Origin: Oscillospiraceae bacterium
GTDB lineage: Bacteria; Bacillota; Clostridia; Oscillospirales; SIG627
NCBI GenBank assembly: GCA_015063985.1
Contig: SVTC01000014.1
Coordinates: forward strand, 1-53,361
DNA: 53,361 nucleotides
Direction: 5' to 3'
The notes beneath the pieces were generated by a model, which was not told the origin of the DNA, ran no database searches, and saw nothing but the letters and a program-made list of their open reading frames with translations. A program made the position numbers and the translations under genes. Positions 6,552-14,927 of this stretch are shown in pieces. Every line of letters starts with the position of its first letter. Positions within the stretch are counted from its first letter, which is position 1.

Positions 6552-7371
6552 GCTTTTGGAATTTCTGGGCGGCGAGGGCATAGATATCTTTTGCATTTGT
6601 CGTCCCGAGGATCTTTTGGTGCTTGATCAAAGCAAGTATCAAAGAATGCAGAGCGCCTTTAATAAAGCTCCCGGCGCCGTTTTGATATTTCTTGCCCCTT
6701 ATTTTGTGGGCGAGGAGGAGGCAAATATTTCTCTTTATGCGGTGAGTAAGGATTATCATCTTTATTTTAAAGAGCTGAGTGGGAGATTTTCCGACGTCTT
6801 TGGGCTCGGCGAGGGGGATTTTGCTCTCTTCGGCGACAATTCGCCTATAGATGAGGTTGATGCAGCCACAGCCTTCGGCTTGGGAGTAAGAGGCGATAAC
6901 GGACTGGTCATCAATGAAAAATACGGCTCGTACGTCTTTATCGGCGAGATATTCCTTTCCTTTGTTCCCGAGGGGACGGTATTTTCAAAAAGAGGCGAAA
7001 AGAGGGAATGTCTTCACTGTAAAAGCTGTGTCAAGGCTTGTCCCGAGTCAGCCTTGGTAAAGGGTGATATGTCAAATTGCTTAAGTGCCATAAGCCAGAA
7101 GCGAAGGATAAGCGATAGGGAAGCCGAGCTTCTGAAAAAGCATTGCGTAATATGGGGCTGCGACTTATGTCAGAAAAAATGCCCGATGAATAAAAATGCA
7201 AATATTACCCCGATAAGGTTTTTTTATGAGGACAGAATACCTCAGATCACTCGGGAAGTGATCGATAAGCTCGTTCTTGAGGAGAAATTCTCCCAAAGAG
7301 CCTTTTCCTGGCGTGGAAAAGATGTAATACTTCGCAATTTAAACTTGACTTTTCAGGGGTTTATGTGGTAA
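6529..7371 (+). CDS. QueG-like iron-sulfur protein (epoxyqueuosine reductase family)
   Basis: A 280-residue protein with two [4Fe-4S] motif clusters: CLHCKSCVKACP and then CDLCQKKCP, with extra Cys between them, the arrangement of epoxyqueuosine reductase QueG, which makes the last step of the tRNA nucleoside queuosine using cobalamin. It is shorter than full-length QueG (about 310-380), with a reduced N-terminal half, so function may differ. ATG 6529 with GGAG 4 bases upstream is chosen; it overlaps yigZ by 23 bases, and longer readings extend deep into yigZ. Confidence 0.75.
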   Translation: MNTFTQNELLEFLGGEGIDIFCICRPEDLLVLDQSKYQRMQSAFNKAPGAVLIFLAPYFVGEEEANISLYAVSKDYHLYFKELSGRFSDVFGLGEGDFALFGDNSPIDEVDAATAFGLGVRGDNGLVINEKYGSYVFIGEIFLSFVPEGTVFSKRGEKRECLHCKSCVKACPESALVKGDMSNCLSAISQKRRISDREAELLKKHCVIWGCDLCQKKCPMNKNANITPIRFFYEDRIPQITREVIDKLVLEEKFSQRAFSWRGKDVILRNLNLTFQGFMW

Positions 7372-7374
7372 AAT
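7345..7374 (+). promoter_or_regulatory. Sigma-A promoter before the MinD-like gene
   Basis: TTGACT (7345-7350), 18 bases, TAAAAT (7369-7374). It overlaps the 3' end of the QueG-like gene and would begin the MinD-like/MGS-like/hisS/aspS transcript. Confidence 0.65.
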
Positions 7375-7426
7375 AGAGTGTTGAAATTTATGCAAAAAAT
7401 CAAGAACTGAGACGGGCGGTGAAAAA

Positions 7427-8221
7427 ATGTCAAAGGCCTACATTGTCGGCTCATATAAGGGTGGCGTGGGTAAGACGACGTTTTGCTCCGCTTTGGCTTA
7501 CGTTGCCGCATTGAATTCCAACAGTGTTCTTGCTGTGGATATGGACTTCGGCTCCGGCGGTCTTGATATTGCTCTCGGCGTGGAAAACACCGCTGCGGGC
7601 AATATCCTCCATCTTTTAAATAAGGAGCTTGAGCTTGAAGGGGTAGCGGTTGACGGCGGAATTCCGGGACTTCGGGTAATATGCTCTCCTATGAGCTATT
7701 TTGAGGGCTTGGAAAATATTTCCGAGGAAGCGATGGAAGCTGTCATCCACAGACTCAAGCTTGATAACGATCTTGTCCTCTTTGATATGCCTGCGGGCGG
7801 CGGCGACTTTTTTGAGAAGCTTTGCCTTTGCGAGGGGATAGACGGCATAATTATCGTTTCAACCGATTCCCCGACCTCCGTAAGAAGTGCGGAAAAATGC
7901 GGTCAGAGACTGTACGAGCTGTCGGGCAAGGATGTAAAGCTTGTAATAAACGGCTATAATCTCACAAAGCCGAGAAGCAATACCTTTGGCTTGGTTAATA
8001 TTCTGGAAAACGTTTCACTGCCTGCCTTGGCTGTGATTCCCTTTGACGGACTTTGCTCAAGGGCGCTCAGCCTGGGAAAGCCCTTGACGGCTTTTGAAAA
8101 AAGCGTTGCAGGTATTGCCGTGGAGAATGCCTTTTTAAGAATGGCGGGAAATAACGTGCCTCTTTTTGACGGCATATTAAAAAAGAAAAAAAGAAAGAAA
8201 TTTTTATATAAAGATAATTGA
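7427..8221 (+). CDS. MinD/ParA-family P-loop ATPase
   Basis: A 264-residue SIMIBI ATPase with a deviant Walker A box YKGGVGKTTF (residues 10-19), a VDMDFGSGG switch near 38-46 and a Walker B-like LVLFDMPAG near 119-127. This is the MinD family, whose members dimerise on ATP and position division or other machinery at the membrane. No minC or minE is adjacent, and the C-terminus is a strongly basic KKKKRKK tail, not the usual amphipathic membrane-targeting helix, so a true MinD role is uncertain. It is followed after 14 bases by the MGS-like gene. Confidence 0.85.
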   Translation: MSKAYIVGSYKGGVGKTTFCSALAYVAALNSNSVLAVDMDFGSGGLDIALGVENTAAGNILHLLNKELELEGVAVDGGIPGLRVICSPMSYFEGLENISEEAMEAVIHRLKLDNDLVLFDMPAGGGDFFEKLCLCEGIDGIIIVSTDSPTSVRSAEKCGQRLYELSGKDVKLVINGYNLTKPRSNTFGLVNILENVSLPALAVIPFDGLCSRALSLGKPLTAFEKSVAGIAVENAFLRMAGNNVPLFDGILKKKKRKKFLYKDN

Positions 8222-8235
8222 TCGGGAGGTAAAAA

Positions 8236-8634
8236 ATGAAAATTTGTATTGTTGCCAGCAATGAAAAGAAAGAACTTATGGTTCAGCTTTGTATCGCATA
8301 CTGCGGTATTCTTTCAAAGCATACCATTTGCGCCACCGCGGCAACGGGAAATATAATCTCCGAATCAACGGGTCTTGAGGTTGAAAGAATGCTCACGGGT
8401 TCAAGCGGCGGAATTGAGCAGGTCGCTTCAAGGATATCCTGTAACGAGGTTGACGTTCTGCTTTATTTCAGAAGCAGCTCTCCTTACAGTATTGAACAGG
8501 ATCTTTCCAATGACGTTTTGCGCCTTTGTGACATATATAACATACCCGTTGCGACTAATCTTGCAACCGCGGAAGCAATTCTTCTCGCCCTCGACAGAGG
8601 CGATCTTGATTGGAGAAATAACATAAGAATGTAA
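8236..8634 (+). CDS. Methylglyoxal-synthase-like protein lacking the catalytic residues
   Basis: The 132 residues align along their length with methylglyoxal synthase: IVAS start, CATAATGNIISESTGLEV at 32-49 (E. coli ATGTTGNLI), MLTGSSGGIEQV (E. coli MLSGPMGGDQQV) and NIPVATNLATA near 109-119. Against E. coli MgsA recalled from memory, His19-Asp20 become Ser8-Asn9, catalytic Asp71 becomes Ile60, Asp91 becomes Ser80, His98 becomes Glu87 and Asp101 becomes Leu90. The fold seems kept and the chemistry lost, so it is probably a pseudoenzyme, perhaps phosphate- or ligand-sensing. GGGAGG lies 5 bases before the ATG. Automatic annotation would likely call it mgsA. Confidence 0.8.
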   Translation: MKICIVASNEKKELMVQLCIAYCGILSKHTICATAATGNIISESTGLEVERMLTGSSGGIEQVASRISCNEVDVLLYFRSSSPYSIEQDLSNDVLRLCDIYNIPVATNLATAEAILLALDRGDLDWRNNIRM

Positions 8635-8664
8635 AGGAGGCGGCGGTGGATACCGCTGTGTATC
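8635..8664 (+). promoter_or_regulatory. hisS ribosome binding site with a hairpin in the spacer
   Basis: AGGAGG ends at 8640, but the hisS ATG is at 8665, a 24-base gap. Within it GCGGT (8643-8647) and ACCGC (8652-8656) form a stem over a GGAT loop; folding removes 14 bases and leaves an effective spacing of 10. Confidence 0.55.
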
Positions 8665-9915
8665 ATGCTTCAGAAACCAAAAGGTACGATGGATATATTG
8701 CCTGCCGAAACTGAGCTTTGGCAATACGTTGAAAAAACTTTATGCGATAAAGCCAAGTGTTACGGCTTCGGTCAACTCAGGCTTCCCACCTTTGAATACA
8801 GTGAGCTTTACAAAAGAGGAGTAGGCCAGACAAGTGACGTTGTTCAAAAGGAAATGTATTCCTTTTATGATAACGATAAAAGAAACCTCACCTTAAGACC
8901 CGAGGGTACAGCGGGTGTGGTAAGAAGTGTTATTGAGAATTCTCTTGTTAACGAGGCAATGCCGCTGAGTCTTTATTATCTCATCAGCTGCTTCAGATAC
9001 GAAATGCCTCAGACGGGCAGATCGAGAGAATTTTATCAGTTCGGTGCCGAGGTATTCGGAGCTGACGATCCCTCCTGCGATGCGGATCTTATGACCATGG
9101 TCGACGATATGCTCTCCACCCTAAAGGTCAATGCATCCCTGGAGATAAACTCCATCGGCTGTAAGAGGTGCAGACCTCTTTATCATAAGGCCTTAAGAGA
9201 GTATTTTTCTCAATTCAAGGATCAGCTTTGTCCCACTTGCCTTGAAAGGCTTGAGACCAATCCCTTGAGAATACTTGATTGCAAGAGTCCGATCTGCAAG
9301 GAAATAGGTAAGAACGCCCCCAGCACCGTGGACTATCTTTGCGATCCCTGCGAAAAGCATTTTAACGGTGTAAAGAGCTATCTTGATGCTGCGGGTCTTG
9401 ATTATAAGGTCAACACTCGTATCGTAAGAGGTCTTGATTATTATCAGAGGACCGTGTTTGAGTTTATAAGCGAGGATATCGGCTCCCAGAGCACCATCTG
9501 CGGCGGCGGACGCTATAACGGTCTTGTTGCCGAGCTTGGAGGGCCCGATATATCCGGCATCGGCTTTGCGATGGGTCTTACAAGAATTCTTCTTGCGATG
9601 AAGAATAACGGCGTAAGCGTTGAGGGAACAAAGCCTCATATCTATCTTGCCTCTATGGGTGAAAATGCCAAGCTGAAGGCCTTTGTTCTTGCAAAGGAGC
9701 TGAGAAAGCTGGGAATAACAGCTCTCTTTGATCAGGTTGGAAGAAGCCTTAAGGCTCAGATGAAATACGCAGATAAAAAGGGCGTAGGCTTCAGTATGGT
9801 TATAGGCGATTCCGAGCTTGAAAATAATAAAGCGGTCTTGAAGAATATGCTTAACGGCGAAAGCTTTGAGGTAGAGCTTGCGGCACAGGAGATCGCAAGG
9901 GCTGTCGAAATTTAA
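8665..9915 (+). CDS. hisS: Histidyl-tRNA synthetase
   Basis: Class II synthetase that charges tRNA-His. The 416 residues begin LQKPKGTMDILP, and carry motif 2 around the TLRPEGTAGVVRS segment (residues 75-87), the histidine-binding RGLDYYQRTVFEF segment near 255, the GGGRYNGL motif and a C-terminal anticodon domain. Length is typical. The ATG fits family N-termini, although its Shine-Dalgarno sequence is unusually far away (see 8635-8664). It follows the MGS-like gene by 30 bases and precedes aspS by 29; hisS-aspS is a common Firmicute pair. Confidence 0.96.
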   Translation: MLQKPKGTMDILPAETELWQYVEKTLCDKAKCYGFGQLRLPTFEYSELYKRGVGQTSDVVQKEMYSFYDNDKRNLTLRPEGTAGVVRSVIENSLVNEAMPLSLYYLISCFRYEMPQTGRSREFYQFGAEVFGADDPSCDADLMTMVDDMLSTLKVNASLEINSIGCKRCRPLYHKALREYFSQFKDQLCPTCLERLETNPLRILDCKSPICKEIGKNAPSTVDYLCDPCEKHFNGVKSYLDAAGLDYKVNTRIVRGLDYYQRTVFEFISEDIGSQSTICGGGRYNGLVAELGGPDISGIGFAMGLTRILLAMKNNGVSVEGTKPHIYLASMGENAKLKAFVLAKELRKLGITALFDQVGRSLKAQMKYADKKGVGFSMVIGDSELENNKAVLKNMLNGESFEVELAAQEIARAVEI

Positions 9916-9944
9916 ACATATATAACGATTCAGAGGATAGAACA

Positions 9945-11705
9945 ATGTACAGAACAAAATATTGTCAGGAAATCTCTTCCGCTGACGTGGGAGAAAGAGT
10001 TAACGTATGCGGATGGGTCCAGAAGCAGAGAGATTTGGGAAGCCTTATTTTTGTTGATCTGAGAGATCGCAGCGGTATTATCCAGCTTGCCTTTGACGAG
10101 ACCACGAAAAAGGAGATCTTTGATATAGCCTTCACCTTAAGAAGTGAGTTTGTGGTTCAGGCCTCCGGTATTGTAAGAAGCAGGGGAGAGGCAGTCAACG
10201 CTAATAAGGCCACCGGTGCGGTGGAAATAGCAGTGGATGAGCTGAAGGTTCTCAACACCTCTCTTACTCCTCCTTTTGAAATAGTGGAAAACTCCGACAC
10301 CAAGGAGGAATTGAGACTTAAGTACCGTTATTTGGATCTTCGTCGTCCCGATTTAAAGAATAACATTGTTTTAAGACATAAGATCGCCAAGCTTGCAAGA
10401 GACTATTACGACGAAAACGGCTTTTTGGAGATCGAAACGCCCACTCTTGTAAGATCCACCCCCGAGGGCGCAAGAGACTATCTGGTTCCCAGCCGTGTGC
10501 ATCCCGGCACCTTCTATGCACTCCCTCAGTCTCCTCAGCTTTACAAGCAGCTGCTTATGGTCAGCGGCTTTGACCGTTATATGCAGATCGCCCGTTGCTA
10601 CAGAGACGAGGATCTCAGAGCCGACCGTCAGCCCGAGTTTACTCAGATCGACCTTGAAATGAGCTTTGCCGATGAGGATGACGTAATGAGCGTCAACGAG
10701 CGCTTCATACAGAGAGTCTTCAAGGAATTTTGTGATGCCGACGTTGAGCTTCCCATCAGAAGAATGAGCTATGAGGAGGCGATGGATAAGTACGGCAGTG
10801 ATAAGCCTGACCTCAGATACGGCTTTGAGCTTATCAACGTCACCGATGCATTGAGAGGCTGCGGCTTCAAGGTCTTTAACTCCGCTATTGAAGATGGCGG
10901 AAGCGTAAGATGCATCAACCTCAAGGGCTATGCGGACAGCTTCTCCAGAAAAGAGATAGACAAGCTTCAGGATTTTGTCAAGACCTACCGTGCAAAGGGT
11001 CTTGCGTGGGCTAAGTATTCAGCCGAGCTTACCTCGAGCTTTGCAAAGTTTATGACCGAAGAGGAGCTTGGTAAGCTCTACGGTGCGGCGGGCTTTGAGA
11101 AGGGCGACCTTTTGCTTATCGTTGCAGACAGTAATCCCACTGTTGTCTTTGATTCTCTCGGTGCACTGAGATGCCACGTTGCAAAGCACTTGGGACTTGA
11201 CGATAAGAAGAAGTTCTGCTTTGTATGGATCACCTCCTTCCCGATGTTCCAGTGGGATGAGGAGGAAAAGCGCTACGTTGCAATGCACCATCCCTTTACC
11301 GCTCCCAAGGATGAGGATCTCCACCTTCTTGATACCGATCCCTCCAAGGTCAGAGCCAAGGCTTATGACATCGTCCTCAACGGTTGGGAAATGGGCGGCG
11401 GAAGCGTGAGGATCCACAGAAGAGACGTTCAGTCCAAGATCTTTGATATTATCGGCATTACTAAGGAAGAGGCCGACGAAAAATTCGGTTTCCTTCTTGA
11501 AGCCTTCAAGTACGGAGCTCCTCCTCACGCGGGAATGGCCTTCGGTCTTGATAGATTGGTCAGCCTTGTAATAGGCCTTGATGCTATCAGAGACTGCATT
11601 GCATTCCCCAAGGTCCAGAATGCTTGCGAGCTTATGACCGAGTGCCCCGCACCCGTGCCTCAGAATGCATTGAATGATCTTAAGATAAAGCTTGACCTTG
11701 AATAA
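9945..11705 (+). CDS. aspS: Aspartyl-tRNA synthetase
   Basis: Class II synthetase for tRNA-Asp, bacterial type. The 586 residues carry an N-terminal OB-fold anticodon domain (to about 105), the catalytic core with FLEIETPTLVRSTPEGARDY and RCYRDEDLRADRQPEFTQ-type motif 2, a GAD insertion domain (about 290-420) and motif 3 GLDRL near residue 540. Length is typical (580-600). It is preceded by hisS and a GAGG-type site, and followed after 38 bases by the ABC exporter genes. Whether it also charges tRNA-Asn cannot be told. Confidence 0.96.
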   Translation: MYRTKYCQEISSADVGERVNVCGWVQKQRDLGSLIFVDLRDRSGIIQLAFDETTKKEIFDIAFTLRSEFVVQASGIVRSRGEAVNANKATGAVEIAVDELKVLNTSLTPPFEIVENSDTKEELRLKYRYLDLRRPDLKNNIVLRHKIAKLARDYYDENGFLEIETPTLVRSTPEGARDYLVPSRVHPGTFYALPQSPQLYKQLLMVSGFDRYMQIARCYRDEDLRADRQPEFTQIDLEMSFADEDDVMSVNERFIQRVFKEFCDADVELPIRRMSYEEAMDKYGSDKPDLRYGFELINVTDALRGCGFKVFNSAIEDGGSVRCINLKGYADSFSRKEIDKLQDFVKTYRAKGLAWAKYSAELTSSFAKFMTEEELGKLYGAAGFEKGDLLLIVADSNPTVVFDSLGALRCHVAKHLGLDDKKKFCFVWITSFPMFQWDEEEKRYVAMHHPFTAPKDEDLHLLDTDPSKVRAKAYDIVLNGWEMGGGSVRIHRRDVQSKIFDIIGITKEEADEKFGFLLEAFKYGAPPHAGMAFGLDRLVSLVIGLDAIRDCIAFPKVQNACELMTECPAPVPQNALNDLKIKLDLE

Positions 11706-11743
11706 TATTTAATAAAGGAATCGGTTTTTCCGAGGATAATAAA

Positions 11744-12691
11744 ATGATCGAGATAAATCAAATAACAAAAAAATACGGCAACAACTATGCTTGTCGCGAC
11801 GTGAGCTTTACCGTTAAGGAGGGCGAGATACTGGGCTTTCTCGGTCCTAACGGAGCAGGTAAATCCACGACCTTAAATATTCTTACCGGATATATTTCCT
11901 CCACCGAGGGTACCTGTAAGATCGACGGAGTGGACATACTTGAAGATCCCATTGCAGCCAAGAAAAAGATAGGCTTTTTGCCCGAGCTTCCTCCTCTTTA
12001 TACGGATATGACTGTAAAGGAATACCTTAATTTCGTTTACGATCTTAAAAATTGCAAGCTCAACAGAAAAAAGCATCTTGCCGAGATCTGCAGCATTGTC
12101 AAGATCGACGACGTTTATAACAGAATAATCAAGAATCTCTCCAAGGGCTACAGACAAAGGGTGGGTATTGCACAGGCACTTATCGGTAATCCTCAGGTGC
12201 TCATTTTTGACGAGCCTACCGTAGGCTTGGACCCCAAGCAGATCATCGAAATCAGAAATCTGATAAGATCCCTGGGGAAAAATCATACGATAATCCTCAG
12301 TACCCACATCTTAAGTGAGGTCCAGGCTATCTGTGATAGGATCGTGGTCATCAACAAGGGAAGGATCATTGCCGATGAAAAGACCAACGATATATCCAAT
12401 GCCGTTAACGGTCCCAAGAGGCTTACGATGAACATATGCGGACCTCAGAACGAGGTGCTTAAGCTTCTTAAGAATACCGAGGGAGTTTCTTACGCAGAGA
12501 TCCTCGGTGCAAGAGAAAGCGACAGCTATGCATATCTTATAGAGATGAAGCCCGGAATTGATGCACGAAAGCCCATTTTCTATGCTCTCAGCTCAAAATC
12601 CTGGCCGATCATCGGCATGGAGAATATGGGTATGAGTCTTGAGGACGTGTTCATCAGCCTTATAAACGCTTCTCAGGATGAAAAGAAATAA
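11744..12691 (+). CDS. ABC transporter ATPase, GldA-like
   Basis: Cytoplasmic ATPase of an ABC-2 exporter. The 315 residues have Walker A GPNGAGKS (34-41), signature LSKGYRQRVG (about 132-141), Walker B VLIFDEPTVGLDP and the H-loop STHIL, followed by a regulatory C-terminal extension. The three following genes encode the GldF-like permease, a GldG-like protein and a DUF4340 protein, so it powers that complex. The substrate is unknown. Start ATG has GAGG 9 bases upstream. Confidence 0.9.
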   Translation: MIEINQITKKYGNNYACRDVSFTVKEGEILGFLGPNGAGKSTTLNILTGYISSTEGTCKIDGVDILEDPIAAKKKIGFLPELPPLYTDMTVKEYLNFVYDLKNCKLNRKKHLAEICSIVKIDDVYNRIIKNLSKGYRQRVGIAQALIGNPQVLIFDEPTVGLDPKQIIEIRNLIRSLGKNHTIILSTHILSEVQAICDRIVVINKGRIIADEKTNDISNAVNGPKRLTMNICGPQNEVLKLLKNTEGVSYAEILGARESDSYAYLIEMKPGIDARKPIFYALSSKSWPIIGMENMGMSLEDVFISLINASQDEKK

Positions 12692-12725
12692 AAAATGAAA
12701 GGATTCTCATTAGAGATAGTTAGTT

Positions 12726-13430
12726 ATGTTTGCTGTATATAAAAAGGAGCTTAAGGGCTACTTTATATCTCCCGTGGGTTACGTTTTTATGGCGGTTTTT
12801 CTGCTTGCCAGCGCTTTGATTCTTTCCTATATGAATCTTAGTGCCGCAACCACGGAAATGACGAGCTTTTACTTTTCTCAGGTATTGCTTCTGGTAGTTC
12901 TTGTTCCTATACTTACAATGAGACTTTTAAGTGAAGAAAGAAAATCCAAGACCGATCAGATATTACTTACCTCGCCTGTAAGTCTCCACAGTGTTATAAT
13001 TGCAAAATACCTTTCTGCATTTACGCTTTTTGCAGGCACGCTTTGTCTTTCCTTCTTTTTCCACATTCCTTTATATCTTCACGGCACTCCCAACGTCGCA
13101 AAGATCTTTTCTCTTACCTTAGGCACTCTTCTTATCGGCTCGGCGTTTATCGCCATAGGGCTTTTTGTTTCCGCACTTACCGAGAATCAGCTCTCCAGTG
13201 CGATCATTTCCATCGCGACCTTATTGGGACTTGTGGTTTTAGGCCTTGTCAGCAGCTCCATTTCCAATGATTTTGTCAGAACCGTTGTAAAATGGATCTC
13301 CGTTTTCGACAGATTCAATTCATTTTCCAACGGTATGCTGGATTTCGGAAGTCTTATTTATTATTTTTCCATTGCCATCGTATTTTTGTTCCTCACTGTG
13401 AGAGTGTACGAAAAAAGACGTTGGGAATAA
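12726..13430 (+). CDS. ABC-2 permease, GldF-like
   Basis: Integral membrane subunit of the exporter: 234 residues with six hydrophobic helices and the short cytoplasmic MRLLSEERKSKTDQILLTSPVS coupling segment (residues about 60-81; key residues S-E-E-R-K and LLTSPV) typical of GldF/NosY-type permeases. It lies 34 bases after the ATPase gene and 12 before the GldG-like gene. Confidence 0.88.
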   Translation: MFAVYKKELKGYFISPVGYVFMAVFLLASALILSYMNLSAATTEMTSFYFSQVLLLVVLVPILTMRLLSEERKSKTDQILLTSPVSLHSVIIAKYLSAFTLFAGTLCLSFFFHIPLYLHGTPNVAKIFSLTLGTLLIGSAFIAIGLFVSALTENQLSSAIISIATLLGLVVLGLVSSSISNDFVRTVVKWISVFDRFNSFSNGMLDFGSLIYYFSIAIVFLFLTVRVYEKRRWE

Positions 13431-13442
13431 AAAGGGGGATAT

Positions 13443-14927
13443 ATGTCTAAAGATAAAAAGGGAGGCATTTTTTCCTCCAAGAGATTCAAATATGGATCTG
13501 TGAGTGCTGTTCTTACCGCAGTGTTCGTTGCATTCGTAATTTTGTTTAATGCTGTTTTCGGTGTTCTTGCCGACAAATTCGGCTTTACTCTGGACCTTAC
13601 GGATAATCAGATATACGGCATCGGTGATACCACAAGAAATCTTTTGAAGGATCTTGATAAAGAGGTCAGCATTAAATTTATGACTCCTCTGGATCAGCTT
13701 GAATCCAGTATGTATTATCCCGTAGTTACCTGCGCTCAGATCTACGAGAGAGAGTTTGAGAAGGTAAAGGTTGAATATCTTGATATTATTACTCATCCTG
13801 AAAATCTTTCATACTTTACCGGAAAGGGTTACTCGGTTTCTACCACCGACGTTATTATTCAGTGCGGTGACCTTTTTGAGATCTATTCTTTAAGTAAATT
13901 TCTGCCTATAGCCGAGTCCACACAAGAGATATTCGGCTTCAGAGGTGAGGCATATTTTACTTCGTCTATTATCAGTGTGACCCAGGAAAATAAGTCTGCG
14001 GTGACCTTTACAACCAACCACGGCGAAGCAGAGAGCCCCAACCTTGAGGAGATATTTAAGCTTTGCGGCTACAGTGTTAACAGAGTTGATCTTTCAACAC
14101 AGAATATCAGCGAGGATACGGATATTTTAGTTATCTACGATCCTCAGTACGATTTCCAGAGCTCCTCCGAGGGTGACAGTGAAATAGATAAGCTTACGGA
14201 GTTTCTTGCAGCTCATAAGAACGTTATGATCTTTATGGGGCCCTCCACAAAGCCTATGCCCAATTTGGACGAGGTAATGGAGGAGTGGGGTATTACGGTT
14301 TCAAGAAATCAAGTCATCCAGGATGACGAGAGATCTGTTCCCAATTATAAAATGAATATTTTTGCCGATTATACTCCCAGTCAATCCGAGGAGCTTACTT
14401 CAGCGACTGAAATTATCGGAAATATCGGCTCTACTGATTCCAATAGCTATACCAACACTGTTCTGAGAGATACCGCGCCCATACTTCTTTCGGAGCCGGG
14501 TAGCTTCAGACAGGTTGAATCTGTTTTGAAGTCCTCTGCCGCCTCTTATGTTGAAGATATCAACGGCATCAAGCAAAGCGATGCATTTACCGTTATGGCC
14601 ATATCCACAAGAACCAGAATGGAAAATCTGGGCAACAGCAATAACATCGAGCATAAGAGCCATATTCTTGTATGCTCCAGTGTTAAGTATGATGATTATT
14701 GCAGCGGAGATTCGCCCTATGCAAACGGTACTCTTATATATAACGCTATTAAGCTTATGAGTGATGACGAGACCTTTACCGGTATCTCAATGAAGCGTGT
14801 TGATGATACCACTATGCAGATCGATTCACAGACCGCCTATCGTTACACGGTTATAATGGCAAGCGTTCTTCCCGGTCTTGTGGTTATTTTCGGCGTTGTG
14901 GTTTGGGTAAAGAGGAAGCACTTATGA
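13443..14927 (+). CDS. GldG-like ABC-associated protein
   Basis: A 494-residue protein with an N-terminal membrane helix (about residues 18-42), a long extracytoplasmic domain with the GldG/IntraFlagellar-transport-like fold (segments LTDNQIYGIGDTTRNLLKDL and FTTNHGEAE), and a C-terminal helix (about 468-490) before a KRKHL tail. In Bacteroidetes GldF/GldG form part of the gliding apparatus; in Clostridia the same family occurs in exporters of unknown substrate, which is the likelier reading. GGGGG lies upstream of the ATG. The stop overlaps the next start (ATGA). Confidence 0.85.
   Translation: MSKDKKGGIFSSKRFKYGSVSAVLTAVFVAFVILFNAVFGVLADKFGFTLDLTDNQIYGIGDTTRNLLKDLDKEVSIKFMTPLDQLESSMYYPVVTCAQIYEREFEKVKVEYLDIITHPENLSYFTGKGYSVSTTDVIIQCGDLFEIYSLSKFLPIAESTQEIFGFRGEAYFTSSIISVTQENKSAVTFTTNHGEAESPNLEEIFKLCGYSVNRVDLSTQNISEDTDILVIYDPQYDFQSSSEGDSEIDKLTEFLAAHKNVMIFMGPSTKPMPNLDEVMEEWGITVSRNQVIQDDERSVPNYKMNIFADYTPSQSEELTSATEIIGNIGSTDSNSYTNTVLRDTAPILLSEPGSFRQVESVLKSSAASYVEDINGIKQSDAFTVMAISTRTRMENLGNSNNIEHKSHILVCSSVKYDDYCSGDSPYANGTLIYNAIKLMSDDETFTGISMKRVDDTTMQIDSQTAYRYTVIMASVLPGLVVIFGVVVWVKRKHL

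Noticed and set aside
8236-8634. Functional methylglyoxal synthase
   Set aside because: The catalytic Asp and His positions are not kept in my alignment, so the enzymatic name was not used.
9193-9957. A 254-residue minus-strand frame
   Set aside because: Antisense to hisS, with no motif and an unlikely start region.
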